NCBI GenBank assembly: GCA_963751335.1
Contig: CAVVUB010000008.1
Span: 1,488,001 to 1,552,000, forward strand
Source of the DNA: Bog-473 sp963751335
GTDB lineage: Bacteria > Actinomycetota > Acidimicrobiia > Acidimicrobiales > RAAP-2
Length of the DNA: 64,000 bases
Direction of reading: 5' to 3'
Shown here piece after piece: positions 41,620-50,059 of this stretch. Below the pieces are notes generated by a model. The model saw only the letters and a list, made by a program, of their open reading frames with translations. It was not told where the DNA came from and searched no databases. A program made the translations under genes and the position numbers. Position 1 is the first letter of the stretch. Each line of letters opens with the position of its first letter.

Positions 41620-42765
41620 ATGCCGAACCGCAGGGTGGCCATCGTCGGCGCTTCCGTCTCCGACTGCGGTCGGGTGGACGACAAGACGGCCTTCGAGCTG
41701 TGCTTCCAGGGAACGACGCGTGCCCTGGCCGATGCCGGGATCGACCGGGCCGAGGTCGACGGGTTCATGTCGCTGAACGGCACGCTGCCCCCCGTCGAGC
41801 TCACCGAGTACCTGGGGCTGCGCCCGAACTGGGTGGACTCGACGGGACACGGCGGCAGCGTGTGGGAGTTCATGTTGGAACACGCCGCTGCCGCCCTCGC
41901 CCAGGGGCTGGTCGAGGTGGTGGTCCTGAGCTATGGCTCGACGCAGCGGGCCGACCTGAAGAAGGGGCTGCGCATGGCCAACGTCTCCTTCGGGACGCGC
42001 GGGCCGGTGCAGTTCGCGGCGCCGTTCGGCCACCCGGTGGGGTCGCACTACGCCATGGTGGCCCGGCGCCACATGCACGAGTTCGGCACGACGATCGAAC
42101 AGCTGGCCGAGGTGGCGGTCTCCGCGCGCTTCAACGCCGGCCTCAACCCCGACGCGTTCTACCGGGACCCGATCACCATCGAGGATGTCCTCGACTCGGG
42201 CATGACCTGGGACCCGCTCACCAAGCTGCACTGCTGCATCCGGTCCGACGGCGGGGGATCGATCGTGCTGACCCACGAGGACCGGGCGAAAGACTGCGCC
42301 AAGGAGCCGATCTGGGTGCTCGGCACCGGTGAGGCCGTGTCGCACACCACGATGAGCGAGTGGGAGGACTTCACCGAGTCTCCCTGCGTGCGCTCGGGCG
42401 CCCTGGCCTTCGAGCGCGCCGGCTTGACCCCGGAGGACATCGACGTCGTCGAGGTCTACGACGCCTTCACCCCGATGGTGCTCCTCACCCTCGAGGGGCT
42501 CGGGTTCTGCCCGAAGGGCGAGGGCGGCCCCTTCGTGGAGGACGGCAAGCTCCGGGTCGGCGGTGCCCTGCCCACCAACACCGACGGTGGCGGGCTCTCG
42601 TCCTGCCAGCCGGGCATGCGCGGCATCTTCCTGCTCATCGAGGCGGTCAAGCAGTTGCGGGGTGAGTGCGGAGCCCGTCAGGTCGCCGACGCGGAACTGG
42701 CCTGCGTCAACGGGACCAGCGGCTGGTTCACGGCAGCGAGCACCGCCATCCTCGGGCGCGGGTAG
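41620..42765 (+). CDS. Thiolase-fold protein lacking the catalytic Cys/His (Ltp2-like)
   Basis: 381 aa with the SCP2-thiolase fold. The usual nucleophile loop is STGHGGSVWEFM without Cys, the HDxF motif is EVYDAFTP with Tyr instead of His, and the GHPxGASG His loop is SSCQPGMRGIF. This pattern matches the thiolase-like steroid side-chain aldolases (Ltp2 group), which work as retro-aldolases with a DUF35 partner, rather than true thiolases. No DUF35 gene is adjacent; the fusion at 1854 is the only one in view. ATG 41620, coupled to a leader ORF. Confidence 0.75.
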   Translation: MPNRRVAIVGASVSDCGRVDDKTAFELCFQGTTRALADAGIDRAEVDGFMSLNGTLPPVELTEYLGLRPNWVDSTGHGGSVWEFMLEHAAAALAQGLVEVVVLSYGSTQRADLKKGLRMANVSFGTRGPVQFAAPFGHPVGSHYAMVARRHMHEFGTTIEQLAEVAVSARFNAGLNPDAFYRDPITIEDVLDSGMTWDPLTKLHCCIRSDGGGSIVLTHEDRAKDCAKEPIWVLGTGEAVSHTTMSEWEDFTESPCVRSGALAFERAGLTPEDIDVVEVYDAFTPMVLLTLEGLGFCPKGEGGPFVEDGKLRVGGALPTNTDGGGLSSCQPGMRGIFLLIEAVKQLRGECGARQVADAELACVNGTSGWFTAASTAILGRG

Positions 42766-43401
42766 TCCACGGTTCACTGGGTTTCTCCGCCTCGAGGACC
42801 ATTGGCACGAACCCAGATGTCTCCACGAACTGGTGGGGTTCGCTGACCGCAGTCACTCTCTCACGATCGAATCCCTGTGACACGATGGAGCCGAAGCGCG
42901 CCTCACCTGGCTGAACAACCAGTACCGAGCGAGCAGTCGTTCCAGCTTGAACGAATCGTCGGCGACACACCTTTCTGCACCGGGCCATTCAAGAGTAGGA
43001 GCTCGTAAAATGTTGAGATCACTGGGCCTCCAGACCGATTGGTCTCGCGCTCCAGGGCGAAGGAACCACTCATTCGCCGATGTGAAAGGAACGCCTCTCG
43101 GGACTCCATCATCGGCCTGATGATGCCCGAACATTGGGGGACCAGTGACGAATCTCCGGCACGTCCGGTGCAATAAATGCATCGCTTCCGACGCTTCGGT
43201 CACTCCTCGATGTGAGGTGGTGGCGAAGAGGACTACGGGAGCTTGCATGCTCGGCGCCCTCGAATCAGCGCAGCGGTACGCCTCAGCGCAGGAGACCGCC
43301 CCGAGATGCGGCGGCCCGTTTTACGCCGCTAAGGTTCCCCGACCCAGGCGCGTCTCAGGCGGCGATCGTGGGACGAAACCTCCACTGGCGAACTCGACCT
43401 C
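42766..43401. other. Stretch of 636 bp without a recognised gene
   Basis: Visibly lower GC than its surroundings, with stop codons in most frames. Open frames on either strand show no family motif and no ribosome-binding site. No tRNA, inverted-repeat ends or transposase fragment were found. It looks like eroded DNA at the left edge of the lower-GC island. Confidence 0.5.
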
Positions 43402-44649
43402 TTGAAGAGATGCAGCTTGCTGATTCCCAAATCCCAGGTCACGGATAACATCGAGGCCGTGATCCACGATGCGCGTCGAGCACCAGCGCCCACCGTGAAC
43501 CCCTCGCCACGTTGGATGACTGCAAAGGGTCCAGAACGCGTTGTCGGAGTGTTCGCTCATCCCGACGATGAGACCCTATGTGCAGGCGGCGTGATGGCCA
43601 AATGGGCGGCGGAAGGCGCCGAGGTTGTCGTGGTCAGTGCCACCCGCGGTGAAGCGGGCCAGATTCGCGACGCCACGACGGCCGTGAGACGCACACTCGG
43701 GAGCGTTCGCGAAGAGGAGTTGCGAAAGGCCTGCGCGATTCTGGGAGTTCAGGACGTTGCGATCCTGGGCTACCGCGACGGAATGCTCCAAGACGTGCCG
43801 TCGGAAGAGCTTTCAAGTCACGTTGAATCGGTGCTGACAGAAGTGAATCCGGATGTCGTTCTTACCTTCGGCGAGGACGGCGCATACGGTCACCCTGATC
43901 ACCTGGCTATTGGAGCGGCGACGACGTCCGCAGTCGCAAATATTAGACGAACCACCAACCAATCATCGCAAACGACCCCACAACTTTGGAGAAGTCATTT
44001 TCCCACTCGCAACGTGTCGTTGGCGCAACGGCTCGCCGTGTGGTTGGTCGAGATGAAGGACAGGATTCGACGGATCGACAGACTATGGCCGTGCGCTGAC
44101 GCTGTTCGCGACGGAGTCAACAACGATGCGATTCGCTACCGACGACGTGGTGGTCACGTGGTTTCCGCCTGGGTCGTTGATCGTAGAGCAGGGAGAGCCC
44201 GCAACTAGTCTCTGTCTCATCCTCTCGGGGTCAGTCGACGTCGTCCGAGAGGAGAAGGGCATTTCGCAGCGTGTGGGCTCTCTCGGCGAAGGTCAATTCT
44301 TCGGTGAGCTTGGGGTCGCGCATGGGCACCCACGGATCGGCAAGCGTTATCGCGACGAACAACGTCACCTGCCTGGTGTTGTCGCCCGGAAAGCCGATCG
44401 AAATGGGCTGGCCGTGGCGATCAGGCCGGTCAGTCTGCAGCCGCTGGGATCCCATGGGATGTCGAGGCTGAGGTCGAACAATCGGGAGCACTCTGTATCG
44501 ACGTTGCGGCATATGTCCACAAGAAACTGACCGCCCTCGCCGCGCATCGTTCGCAGTATCCAATCGACCTCGATGCATTTCCGCCTTCGATGCTTGTTCA
44601 GATGTTCGGCGCAGAATATTTTTTCTCCTCGAACGACGCCGACTCATGA
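43402..44649 (+). pseudogene. PIG-L deacetylase with an inserted cyclic-nucleotide-binding domain, frameshifted
   Basis: The first frame has the PIG-L/LmbE signature VVGVFAHPDDETL, then FGEDGAYGHPDHLAIG, the zinc-site motifs of GlcNAc-type deacetylases. A second frame, from about 44081, gives a cNMP-binding domain: WFPPGSLIVEQGEPATSLCL, SLGEGQFFGELGVAHG. A third frame gives ASVIATNNVTCLVLSPGKP, and the first frame returns with CIDVAAYVHKKLTALAAHRS...MLVQMFGAEYFF, the typical PIG-L C-terminus. So one gene of about 400 codons holds a cNMP sensor inside a deacetylase and is broken at about 44.07, 44.33 and 44.41 kb. Codons are less GC-rich than elsewhere. The start is unclear (43402, or ATG near 43517). 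Confidence 0.7.
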
Positions 44650-45833
44650 AATCATTCGGCGAGGGTCACAATGGCAGGGCATGGGTCGGCGAGGCGATAG
44701 GTAAGGTCCAAGCAGACGCCAACCGCAGTTCGGATACGCACCTCCACGTTTTTGCGCTTCCGCCGGCCTGGGGGGTCCAGTTGTACCTCAAGGACGAGTC
44801 GGTGCACCCAACTGGAAGTCTCAAACATCGCCTCGCCCGATCGATGTTTCTCTACGGACTCTGCAATGGATGGATCAACGAAGATACGACGATCGTTGAA
44901 GCTTCGTCGGGGTCGACAGCTGTGTCCGAGGCCTACTTCGCTCGACTGCTCGGACTTCCGTTCATTGCGGTCATGCCGCGGTCAACGAGCGTAGAGAAAG
45001 TAGCCCTCATTGAGAAGGAGGGTGGAAGCTGCCACTTCGTCGATCAAGCTGACGCGATCTATGAGGAGGCAGAGAGGCTGGCGGAGGTGTCTGGCGGTCA
45101 CTACATGGACCAGTTCACCTACTCGGAACGAGCGACGGACTGGCGAGGCAACAACAACATCGCCGAATCCATCTTCGAGCAGATGTCGATGGAGCCAAAC
45201 CCGATCCCAAGCTGGGTGGTCGTAGGCGCTGGGACTGGTGGGACGAGCGCCACAATCGGACGCTTTATCCGCTACAACCGCTACCCAACGCAACTGCTTG
45301 TCGTCGATCCTGAGGGTTCCGCGTTCTACGAGGGCTGGAGCAACAACGATCCGGAATACACCACTGGTCGAGGCTCTCGAATCGAGGGGATCGGCAGGCC
45401 CCGAGTCGAGCCGTCATTCATGCCCGCAGTCATAGACCGCATGGAGCAAGTACCGGACGCGGCATCGATCGCCGCCACGCGGTTCCTCTACGAAGCCAGC
45501 GGCCTCAAGGCCGGCGGCTCGACCGGGACGAATCTATGGGCGTCACTTGCTCTCGCGGCTGAGATGAAGGATGAAGGGATCAGGGGCAGCATCGTGACTT
45601 TGATGTGCGATTCTGGTGATCGTTATGCCGCCACGTACTACAGCGACGCCTGGCTGTCAGAATCCTCGATCGACATCGATCCACACGTGAAGACGTTGCG
45701 TGAGTTCATGCGAACCGGCGCCTGGACACTCCAAGGGGACAATTCGAGGACGGAGCGAAAGGCCAAACGGACGAGCACTCCGTCGCCTGCTCGAGCCATG
45801 AAGGCAGTTGGGGCGCCGGGCGGCGGAACCTGA
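44646..45833 (+). CDS. PLP-dependent cysteine synthase-family enzyme (Cds1-like)
   Basis: 395 aa fold-type II PLP enzyme. PLP-binding Lys in HPTGSLKHRLA (about residue 60), EASSGSTAVSEAYFA, phosphate loop VVVGAGTGGTSATIG and C-terminal MCDSGDRYAATYY. Length and motifs suit the Cds1 type of L-cysteine desulfhydrase, which releases H2S, pyruvate and ammonia. ATG 44646 overlaps the stop of the PIG-L gene (ATGA), so they were one operon. Lower GC than neighbours suggests shared acquisition. A cysteine synthase activity cannot be excluded. Confidence 0.8.
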   Translation: MKSFGEGHNGRAWVGEAIGKVQADANRSSDTHLHVFALPPAWGVQLYLKDESVHPTGSLKHRLARSMFLYGLCNGWINEDTTIVEASSGSTAVSEAYFARLLGLPFIAVMPRSTSVEKVALIEKEGGSCHFVDQADAIYEEAERLAEVSGGHYMDQFTYSERATDWRGNNNIAESIFEQMSMEPNPIPSWVVVGAGTGGTSATIGRFIRYNRYPTQLLVVDPEGSAFYEGWSNNDPEYTTGRGSRIEGIGRPRVEPSFMPAVIDRMEQVPDAASIAATRFLYEASGLKAGGSTGTNLWASLALAAEMKDEGIRGSIVTLMCDSGDRYAATYYSDAWLSESSIDIDPHVKTLREFMRTGAWTLQGDNSRTERKAKRTSTPSPARAMKAVGAPGGGT

Positions 45834-45895
45834 GGGCAGCCAATGACCCGTCTTAGCTGAGCGAATCCTTGGGCTGGCCGGACCCGCCCCGGCCG

Positions 45896-45901
45896 TAACC
45901 T
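45896..45901 (+). promoter_or_regulatory. -10 box of a leaderless promoter
   Basis: TAACCT, 7 nt before the rlmN GTG (45909); no Shine-Dalgarno between. Confidence 0.5.
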
Positions 45902-45908
45902 GGGCACC

Positions 45909-46958
45909 GTGCCCGCGCCCTACGACGTGTCCCGAGAAGAATTGGCCGGGCTGCTCGGCGAGGAACCTCCCTACCGGACCCGCCAGGTCTGGGAGGGACT
46001 GCACCAGCGGGTCCTGCGGCCGGCTGAGATGACGGACCTGCCCGGCGGCCTGCGGGACGAGCTCGAGGAGACGCTGGCCCCGGCCCTCACCGAGGTGTCG
46101 CGGCGCACGGCGGACGAGGGTCAGACGACCAAGTGGCTCTGGTCGCTCCACGACGGGGCCCGGGTCGAGACGGTGCTCATGGAGTATCCCGACCGGGTCA
46201 CGGTGTGCGTCTCCACCCAGGCCGGTTGTGCCATGGCCTGTCAGTTCTGCGCCACGGGCCAGGCCGGCTTCCAGCGCCACCTGAGCCCGGGCGAGATCGT
46301 TGAACAGGTGGCGGCGGGCATACGGGCGGCCCGGCCGCGCCGACTCTCCAACGTCGTCTTCATGGGGATGGGGGAGCCGCTGGCCAATTACGACCGGGTG
46401 TGGTCCGCCGTCACCCGCCTGCACGGCGAGATGGGGCTGTCCGCCCGGCACCTCACGCTCTCGACCGTCGGCCTCGTGCCGGGCATCCGCCGGCTGGCGG
46501 CCGAGTCGCTCCCGGTCAACCTGGCCGTGTCGTTGCACGCGGCCAATGATGCGCTGCGGGACGAGTTGGTGCCCATCAACCGGCGCTACCCGCTCGAGGC
46601 GCTCGCCTCCGCCTGTGCGGACTACGTGGGGGCCAGCGGGCGGCGCCTGTCGATCGAGTGGGCGCTGATCGACGGCGTCAACGACCGGCACAGCGACGCG
46701 GCCGAGTTGGCCGCCTTCGCCCTTCCTCTGGGCGCCCACGTCAACCTGATCCCGCTCAACCCGACGCCGGGTTACGCCGTGGTGGGATCACCGCCCACGC
46801 GCATTCGGCGTTTCCGCGACCAACTGGACGCCTCGGGGGTGAACGCGACCGTGCGGGTGACGAGGGGAGTCGAGATCGACGCCGCCTGCGGCCAACTCGC
46901 CGCCGCGTCAACCTCGAAGGCGAAGGTCCGATTGGTCAGCGCTCCGGAAGATCGATAG
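45909..46958 (+). CDS. rlmN: Dual-specificity RNA methyltransferase RlmN
   Basis: 349 aa, full length. Radical-SAM cluster CAMACQFC (Cys107, 111, 114), VETVLM, GMGEPLANYD, the SLHAANDALRDELVPINRRY segment and the C-terminal DAACGQL with the methyl-carrying Cys. It methylates C2 of A2503 in 23S rRNA and of some tRNAs, using SAM twice. GTG 45909, leaderless. Housekeeping gene; GC returns to the high background level exactly here, marking the right edge of the island. Confidence 0.95.
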   Translation: MPAPYDVSREELAGLLGEEPPYRTRQVWEGLHQRVLRPAEMTDLPGGLRDELEETLAPALTEVSRRTADEGQTTKWLWSLHDGARVETVLMEYPDRVTVCVSTQAGCAMACQFCATGQAGFQRHLSPGEIVEQVAAGIRAARPRRLSNVVFMGMGEPLANYDRVWSAVTRLHGEMGLSARHLTLSTVGLVPGIRRLAAESLPVNLAVSLHAANDALRDELVPINRRYPLEALASACADYVGASGRRLSIEWALIDGVNDRHSDAAELAAFALPLGAHVNLIPLNPTPGYAVVGSPPTRIRRFRDQLDASGVNATVRVTRGVEIDAACGQLAAASTSKAKVRLVSAPEDR

Positions 46959-46967
46959 AACCGGAGT

Positions 46968-47291
46968 ATGGCAAAGACGTCATCCGCGGGGCTGGTACGC
47001 CCCTCGCTCCTCTGGTTCCTCCTGCTCGACGGCGGCATCATCGTCATGATCAAGTTGGTGCTGAGCCAGCAGGCCCACGACCGGCTCAACGGGCTGAGCG
47101 GTGAGAAGTTGCCGTCGCGCTCCACGCTGCGGGCCATGCTGGCCGGCACGGCGGCGATCCACCTGGCCGAGGCGTTGATCGCGGGACGGATAGCCGAGCG
47201 GCGCGGCTTGGCGCCGGGGGGCTGGCGCAGACAGACCTTCGTGGTCGGTTTCCCCTCACTGCTGGCCCTCCGTAAGGCCGGTCGTGGTTGA
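46968..47291 (+). CDS. Small membrane protein (DUF4499-like)
   Basis: 107 aa with two helices: LLWFLLLDGGIIVMIKLVL (about residues 14-32) and MLAGTAAIHLAEALIAGRIA (about 57-76), then RQTFVVGFPSLLAL. The layout resembles DUF4499/TMEM254-type proteins, function unknown. ATG 46968 has CCGGAG upstream, 9 nt after the rlmN stop. Overlaps the aldo/keto reductase start by 8 bp. Confidence 0.65.
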   Translation: MAKTSSAGLVRPSLLWFLLLDGGIIVMIKLVLSQQAHDRLNGLSGEKLPSRSTLRAMLAGTAAIHLAEALIAGRIAERRGLAPGGWRRQTFVVGFPSLLALRKAGRG

Positions 47292-48129
47292 GCGCACCGC
47301 CCAGTTGGCGGGGCGTCCGGTGGCCCGCATGGGCTTCGGGGCGATGCAGCTCCCGGGGCCCGGCGTCTTCGGCCCGCCCCGTGACCGTGACGAGGCACTG
47401 CAAATTCTGCGCCGCGCCGTGGAGGCCGGGGTCGACCACATCGACACGGCGCAGTTCTACGGGCCCGACGTCGCCAACGAGCTGATCCACGCCGCCCTGC
47501 ACCCCTACCCCGAGGGGCTCGTGATCGTCTCCAAGGTCGGGGCCCGGCGCGATGGCACCGGGCAGTGGCTCGAGGCGCAGCGGCCCGAGGAGCTGCGTGC
47601 GGGGGTGCAGTCCAACTTGGCCGAACTGGCCCTCGAGCAGATCCCGGTGGTGAACCTGCGCCGCCACCCCGAGACCTCGGTGCCTTTCGACGAGCAGCTG
47701 GGCGCCATGGTGGCCCTGCGCGACCAGGGCGCGGTCGGTGCAGTCGGGCTGAGCAGCGTGACCCTGGAGGAGTATCGGGTGGCGTCGGCGGCCACTGCGG
47801 TCGCGTGCGTCCAGAACGCCTACAACGTGGCCGACCGCTCGGATCAAGAACTGTTCGACGCCTGTGCAACCGACGGGGTGCCCTACGTGCCGTTCTTCCC
47901 GCTCGGCTCCGCCTTCATGCCGGACCGGCCCGTGCTGACCCATCCGGCTGTCGTGGCCACGGCCGAACGGCTCGGCCACAGCCCGGCCCAGGTCGCGCTG
48001 GCGTGGCTGCTCGCGGTATCGCCCCACGTGCTCCTCATCCCGGGGACGTCGTCGTTGCGACACCTCGAGGAGAACCTGGCCGCGGCGGACGTCGTGCTCG
48101 ACCCGGCCGCGCTCCACGCGTTGGCCTGA
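47284..48129 (+). CDS. Aldo/keto reductase
   Basis: 281 aa (alpha/beta)8 barrel. Catalytic tetrad: Asp and Tyr in DHIDTAQFYG (about residues 53-62), Lys in IVSKVG (about 84) and His in NLRRHPE (about 122). NADP site GLSSVTLEEY and IPGTSSLRHLEENL. It reduces aldehydes or ketones with NADPH. GTG 47284 overlaps the upstream gene. Third gene of the rlmN transcript. Substrate unknown. Confidence 0.88.
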   Translation: MVERTAQLAGRPVARMGFGAMQLPGPGVFGPPRDRDEALQILRRAVEAGVDHIDTAQFYGPDVANELIHAALHPYPEGLVIVSKVGARRDGTGQWLEAQRPEELRAGVQSNLAELALEQIPVVNLRRHPETSVPFDEQLGAMVALRDQGAVGAVGLSSVTLEEYRVASAATAVACVQNAYNVADRSDQELFDACATDGVPYVPFFPLGSAFMPDRPVLTHPAVVATAERLGHSPAQVALAWLLAVSPHVLLIPGTSSLRHLEENLAAADVVLDPAALHALA

Positions 48130-48166
48130 CGGTACGGTGCGCTCGCCGGCCGGCGAGGGGACGACC

Positions 48167-48619
48167 TCAGTCCTGGACCGGCCCGTCCCACGACCAGTGA
48201 GGAATGGCCAAGCCCGCCGGCACGTCGTCCTTCGAACGGTGATACCGCGCCATGGTGGTCCTCGTCGCCCAGGCGAAATAGTCGAGGAGCACCTGGCGCA
48301 CCGGGTCGTCGGTGCCGAAGCCGGCGTCGGTCAGGGCCTGGTCGAAGCAGGCGATGGCCCGGCGGTCCATCTCCTCGTGCGGGCCGTTGCCGCTGTGCAT
48401 GCGCACCACCGATGTCTCGTCGCCGATCGACTGCGAATAGGCGCGGGGTCCTCCGAGCGCCTCCGCCCAATAGGCGGCCAGCCGCTCGGTGTGATCAGGG
48501 TGGAACCCCTGGCTGAAGGCATGGCTCACCACCTCGTCGGCCAAGACCCGCTCGTGCCAGGCGTGGGCGAGGCGTGTCATGCCGGCATGGCCGCCGGCGG
48601 CGTCATAGACCGAGGGCAC
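48167..48619 (-). CDS. Group II truncated hemoglobin-like protein
   Basis: 150 aa. The 2-on-2 globin pattern is visible: GMTRLAHAWHERVLADEVVSHAFSQG for helices A-B, HPDHTERLAAYWAEALGGP with distal helix E, and MHSGNGPHEEMDRRAIACFDQAL carrying the proximal His region, ending HWSWDG. It binds haem and O2/NO and likely serves in oxygen chemistry or NO detoxification. ATG 48619 without a strong ribosome-binding site. Cytoplasmic. Gap of 37 bp to the convergent aldo/keto reductase. Confidence 0.8.
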   Translation of the reverse strand: MPSVYDAAGGHAGMTRLAHAWHERVLADEVVSHAFSQGFHPDHTERLAAYWAEALGGPRAYSQSIGDETSVVRMHSGNGPHEEMDRRAIACFDQALTDAGFGTDDPVRQVLLDYFAWATRTTMARYHRSKDDVPAGLAIPHWSWDGPVQD

Positions 48620-48647
48620 AAACCGAGGATATCGGTGGAGGCCTCGC

Positions 48648-49181
48648 TCAGCTCGAGGTGACGGTGGCGGTTCCTTGCGGAGTGATGCCGGATGCAGCGA
48701 TCAGGAACCCAGCTCCTGACTGCAAGGTGCATGTGATCCCCGCCGTCGAGGAGTGGCACGAGAACGGGCCGAGCGTGATGGACAGGCCGTAGGCCAAGGT
48801 CGGCGTGTTCTCGCCGGCATTGGAGAGGCACTGCTGCCCGTTGCACTCCGTCAGAGAGGCGTCGGTCTTGAGCACGACCGAGCGGGGTGGGCTGATGGTC
48901 AGGCAGAGCGTCTGGGACTGCGAGGTCGGCCCGAAATTGGCGTCGATCTCGCAGCTGATGTTCTTCGAAGGTGACAAGAACTCCGTCTCAGTGGCCGTCT
49001 CCGGCGCCAAGGTGCCCGAGGTGACGGTGGTGCCGCCCGACGACGAGGTGGTCGAGCCGGCCGAAGCGGAGCTCGAAGTACTCGTCGCCGACGGGGTGCT
49101 CGTAGCCGAGCAGGCGGCGAGCACGAAGGCCAGGCCGCCGGCGAAGGCGACGAAGGCCAGGTGGCGCGTGGCTGTTCTCAG
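48648..49181 (-). CDS. Lipoprotein of unknown function (CTG start?)
   Basis: About 177 aa. Hydrophobic leader FVAFAGGLAFVLAAC with lipobox LAAC (Cys about residue 21), then a Ser/Thr linker and a beta-rich C-terminal domain with five Cys (ISCEID, TLCLTI, ECNGQQC...). Likely a membrane-anchored extracellular protein. No ATG, GTG or TTG exists at a sensible place before the leader; a CTG at 49181 overlaps the crotonase TGA (CTGA), mimicking ATGA coupling. Alternatively the start has been altered. No family recognised. Confidence 0.6.
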   Translation of the reverse strand: MRTATRHLAFVAFAGGLAFVLAACSATSTPSATSTSSSASAGSTTSSSGGTTVTSGTLAPETATETEFLSPSKNISCEIDANFGPTSQSQTLCLTISPPRSVVLKTDASLTECNGQQCLSNAGENTPTLAYGLSITLGPFSCHSSTAGITCTLQSGAGFLIAASGITPQGTATVTSS

Positions 49182-49990
49182 CGGTTCTTCCAGTTGGGTG
49201 CCCGCTTCTCCGCAAAGGCTCTCGGCCCCTCCTTGGCGTCCTCGCTCGAGAAGACCTCGCCCGAGATCTCGGACTCGATCGCGTAGGCCTCCTTCATGTT
49301 GGTGGCCAGCCCTCGCAGCACGGACTCCTTCGTCTTGCGGACGGCGAAGGGTCCGTTGGCCGTGATGCGGTGGGCGTAGTCGAGCGCCCGGGCCATCAGG
49401 TCGGCCGGACGGCACACCTCGTTGAGCAGGCCCATTTCGTAGGCCTTTTGTGCCGGCACCTGGTCGGCGCAGAGGAGGAACTCCATGGCCGCCGGGTAGG
49501 AGATCTGACGGGGCAACCGCACGGTGGTGCCTCCACCCGCGAACAGCCCGCGCTTGGGCTCCATCACGGCGAAGGTGGCCGTGTCGGAAGCCACACGCAG
49601 GTCGGTGCCGCCCAGCATCTCCATGCCGCCGGCCACGCAGGTGCCGTTCACGGCGGCGATGATCGGCTTGTAGAGCTTGGTGCCGCGCAGGACCGCCTTC
49701 ACCCCGTCGTCGAGCCGGTAGCCGCCGAGCTCCTCGGGCCGGGCGCCGTCCTTCATCTTGCTCTGCAGCTCGGTGATCTGGGGGATGTACGTCTTGAGGT
49801 CCGCGCCGACGCAGAAGTCCTTCCCGACCCCGGTCACGATGGCGACGTAGGCGTCGTCGTCCTCACCGAAGCGATCCCAGGCCGAGCGCAGCGCGAAGAA
49901 GTGCTCCATGTCCATGGAGTTGCGTGCCTCGGGGCGGTTGATGGTGATGGTGACGACGTGGTCGTCACCCGCGACGTAGTCGATCGACAT
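49178..49990 (-). CDS. Enoyl-CoA hydratase/isomerase
   Basis: 270 aa crotonase. ITINRPEARNSMDMEHF at the N-terminus, oxyanion-hole segments KDFCVGADLKTY and NGTCVAGGMEML, and EPKRGLFAGGGTTVRLPRQI with Gly/Ala in place of one catalytic Glu, so an isomerase or atypical hydratase. ATG 49990 has GGAG at 4 nt. It follows the amidohydrolase at 50060 on the same strand and is coupled to the lipoprotein. Acts on a CoA ester of unknown structure. Confidence 0.87.
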   Translation of the reverse strand: MSIDYVAGDDHVVTITINRPEARNSMDMEHFFALRSAWDRFGEDDDAYVAIVTGVGKDFCVGADLKTYIPQITELQSKMKDGARPEELGGYRLDDGVKAVLRGTKLYKPIIAAVNGTCVAGGMEMLGGTDLRVASDTATFAVMEPKRGLFAGGGTTVRLPRQISYPAAMEFLLCADQVPAQKAYEMGLLNEVCRPADLMARALDYAHRITANGPFAVRKTKESVLRGLATNMKEAYAIESEISGEVFSSEDAKEGPRAFAEKRAPNWKNR

Positions 49991-50059
49991 GGGCTCCAGT
50001 GCTTTCTCGGCGGATCGGTCGGTTTGAGTGATCGGCCGGGACACTACCCGGCTGGGACG

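Noticed and set aside
42853..43248. 131-codon frame on the minus strand in the gene-free stretch.
   Set aside because: No motif, no ribosome-binding site, and neighbouring frames are equally open for part of it.
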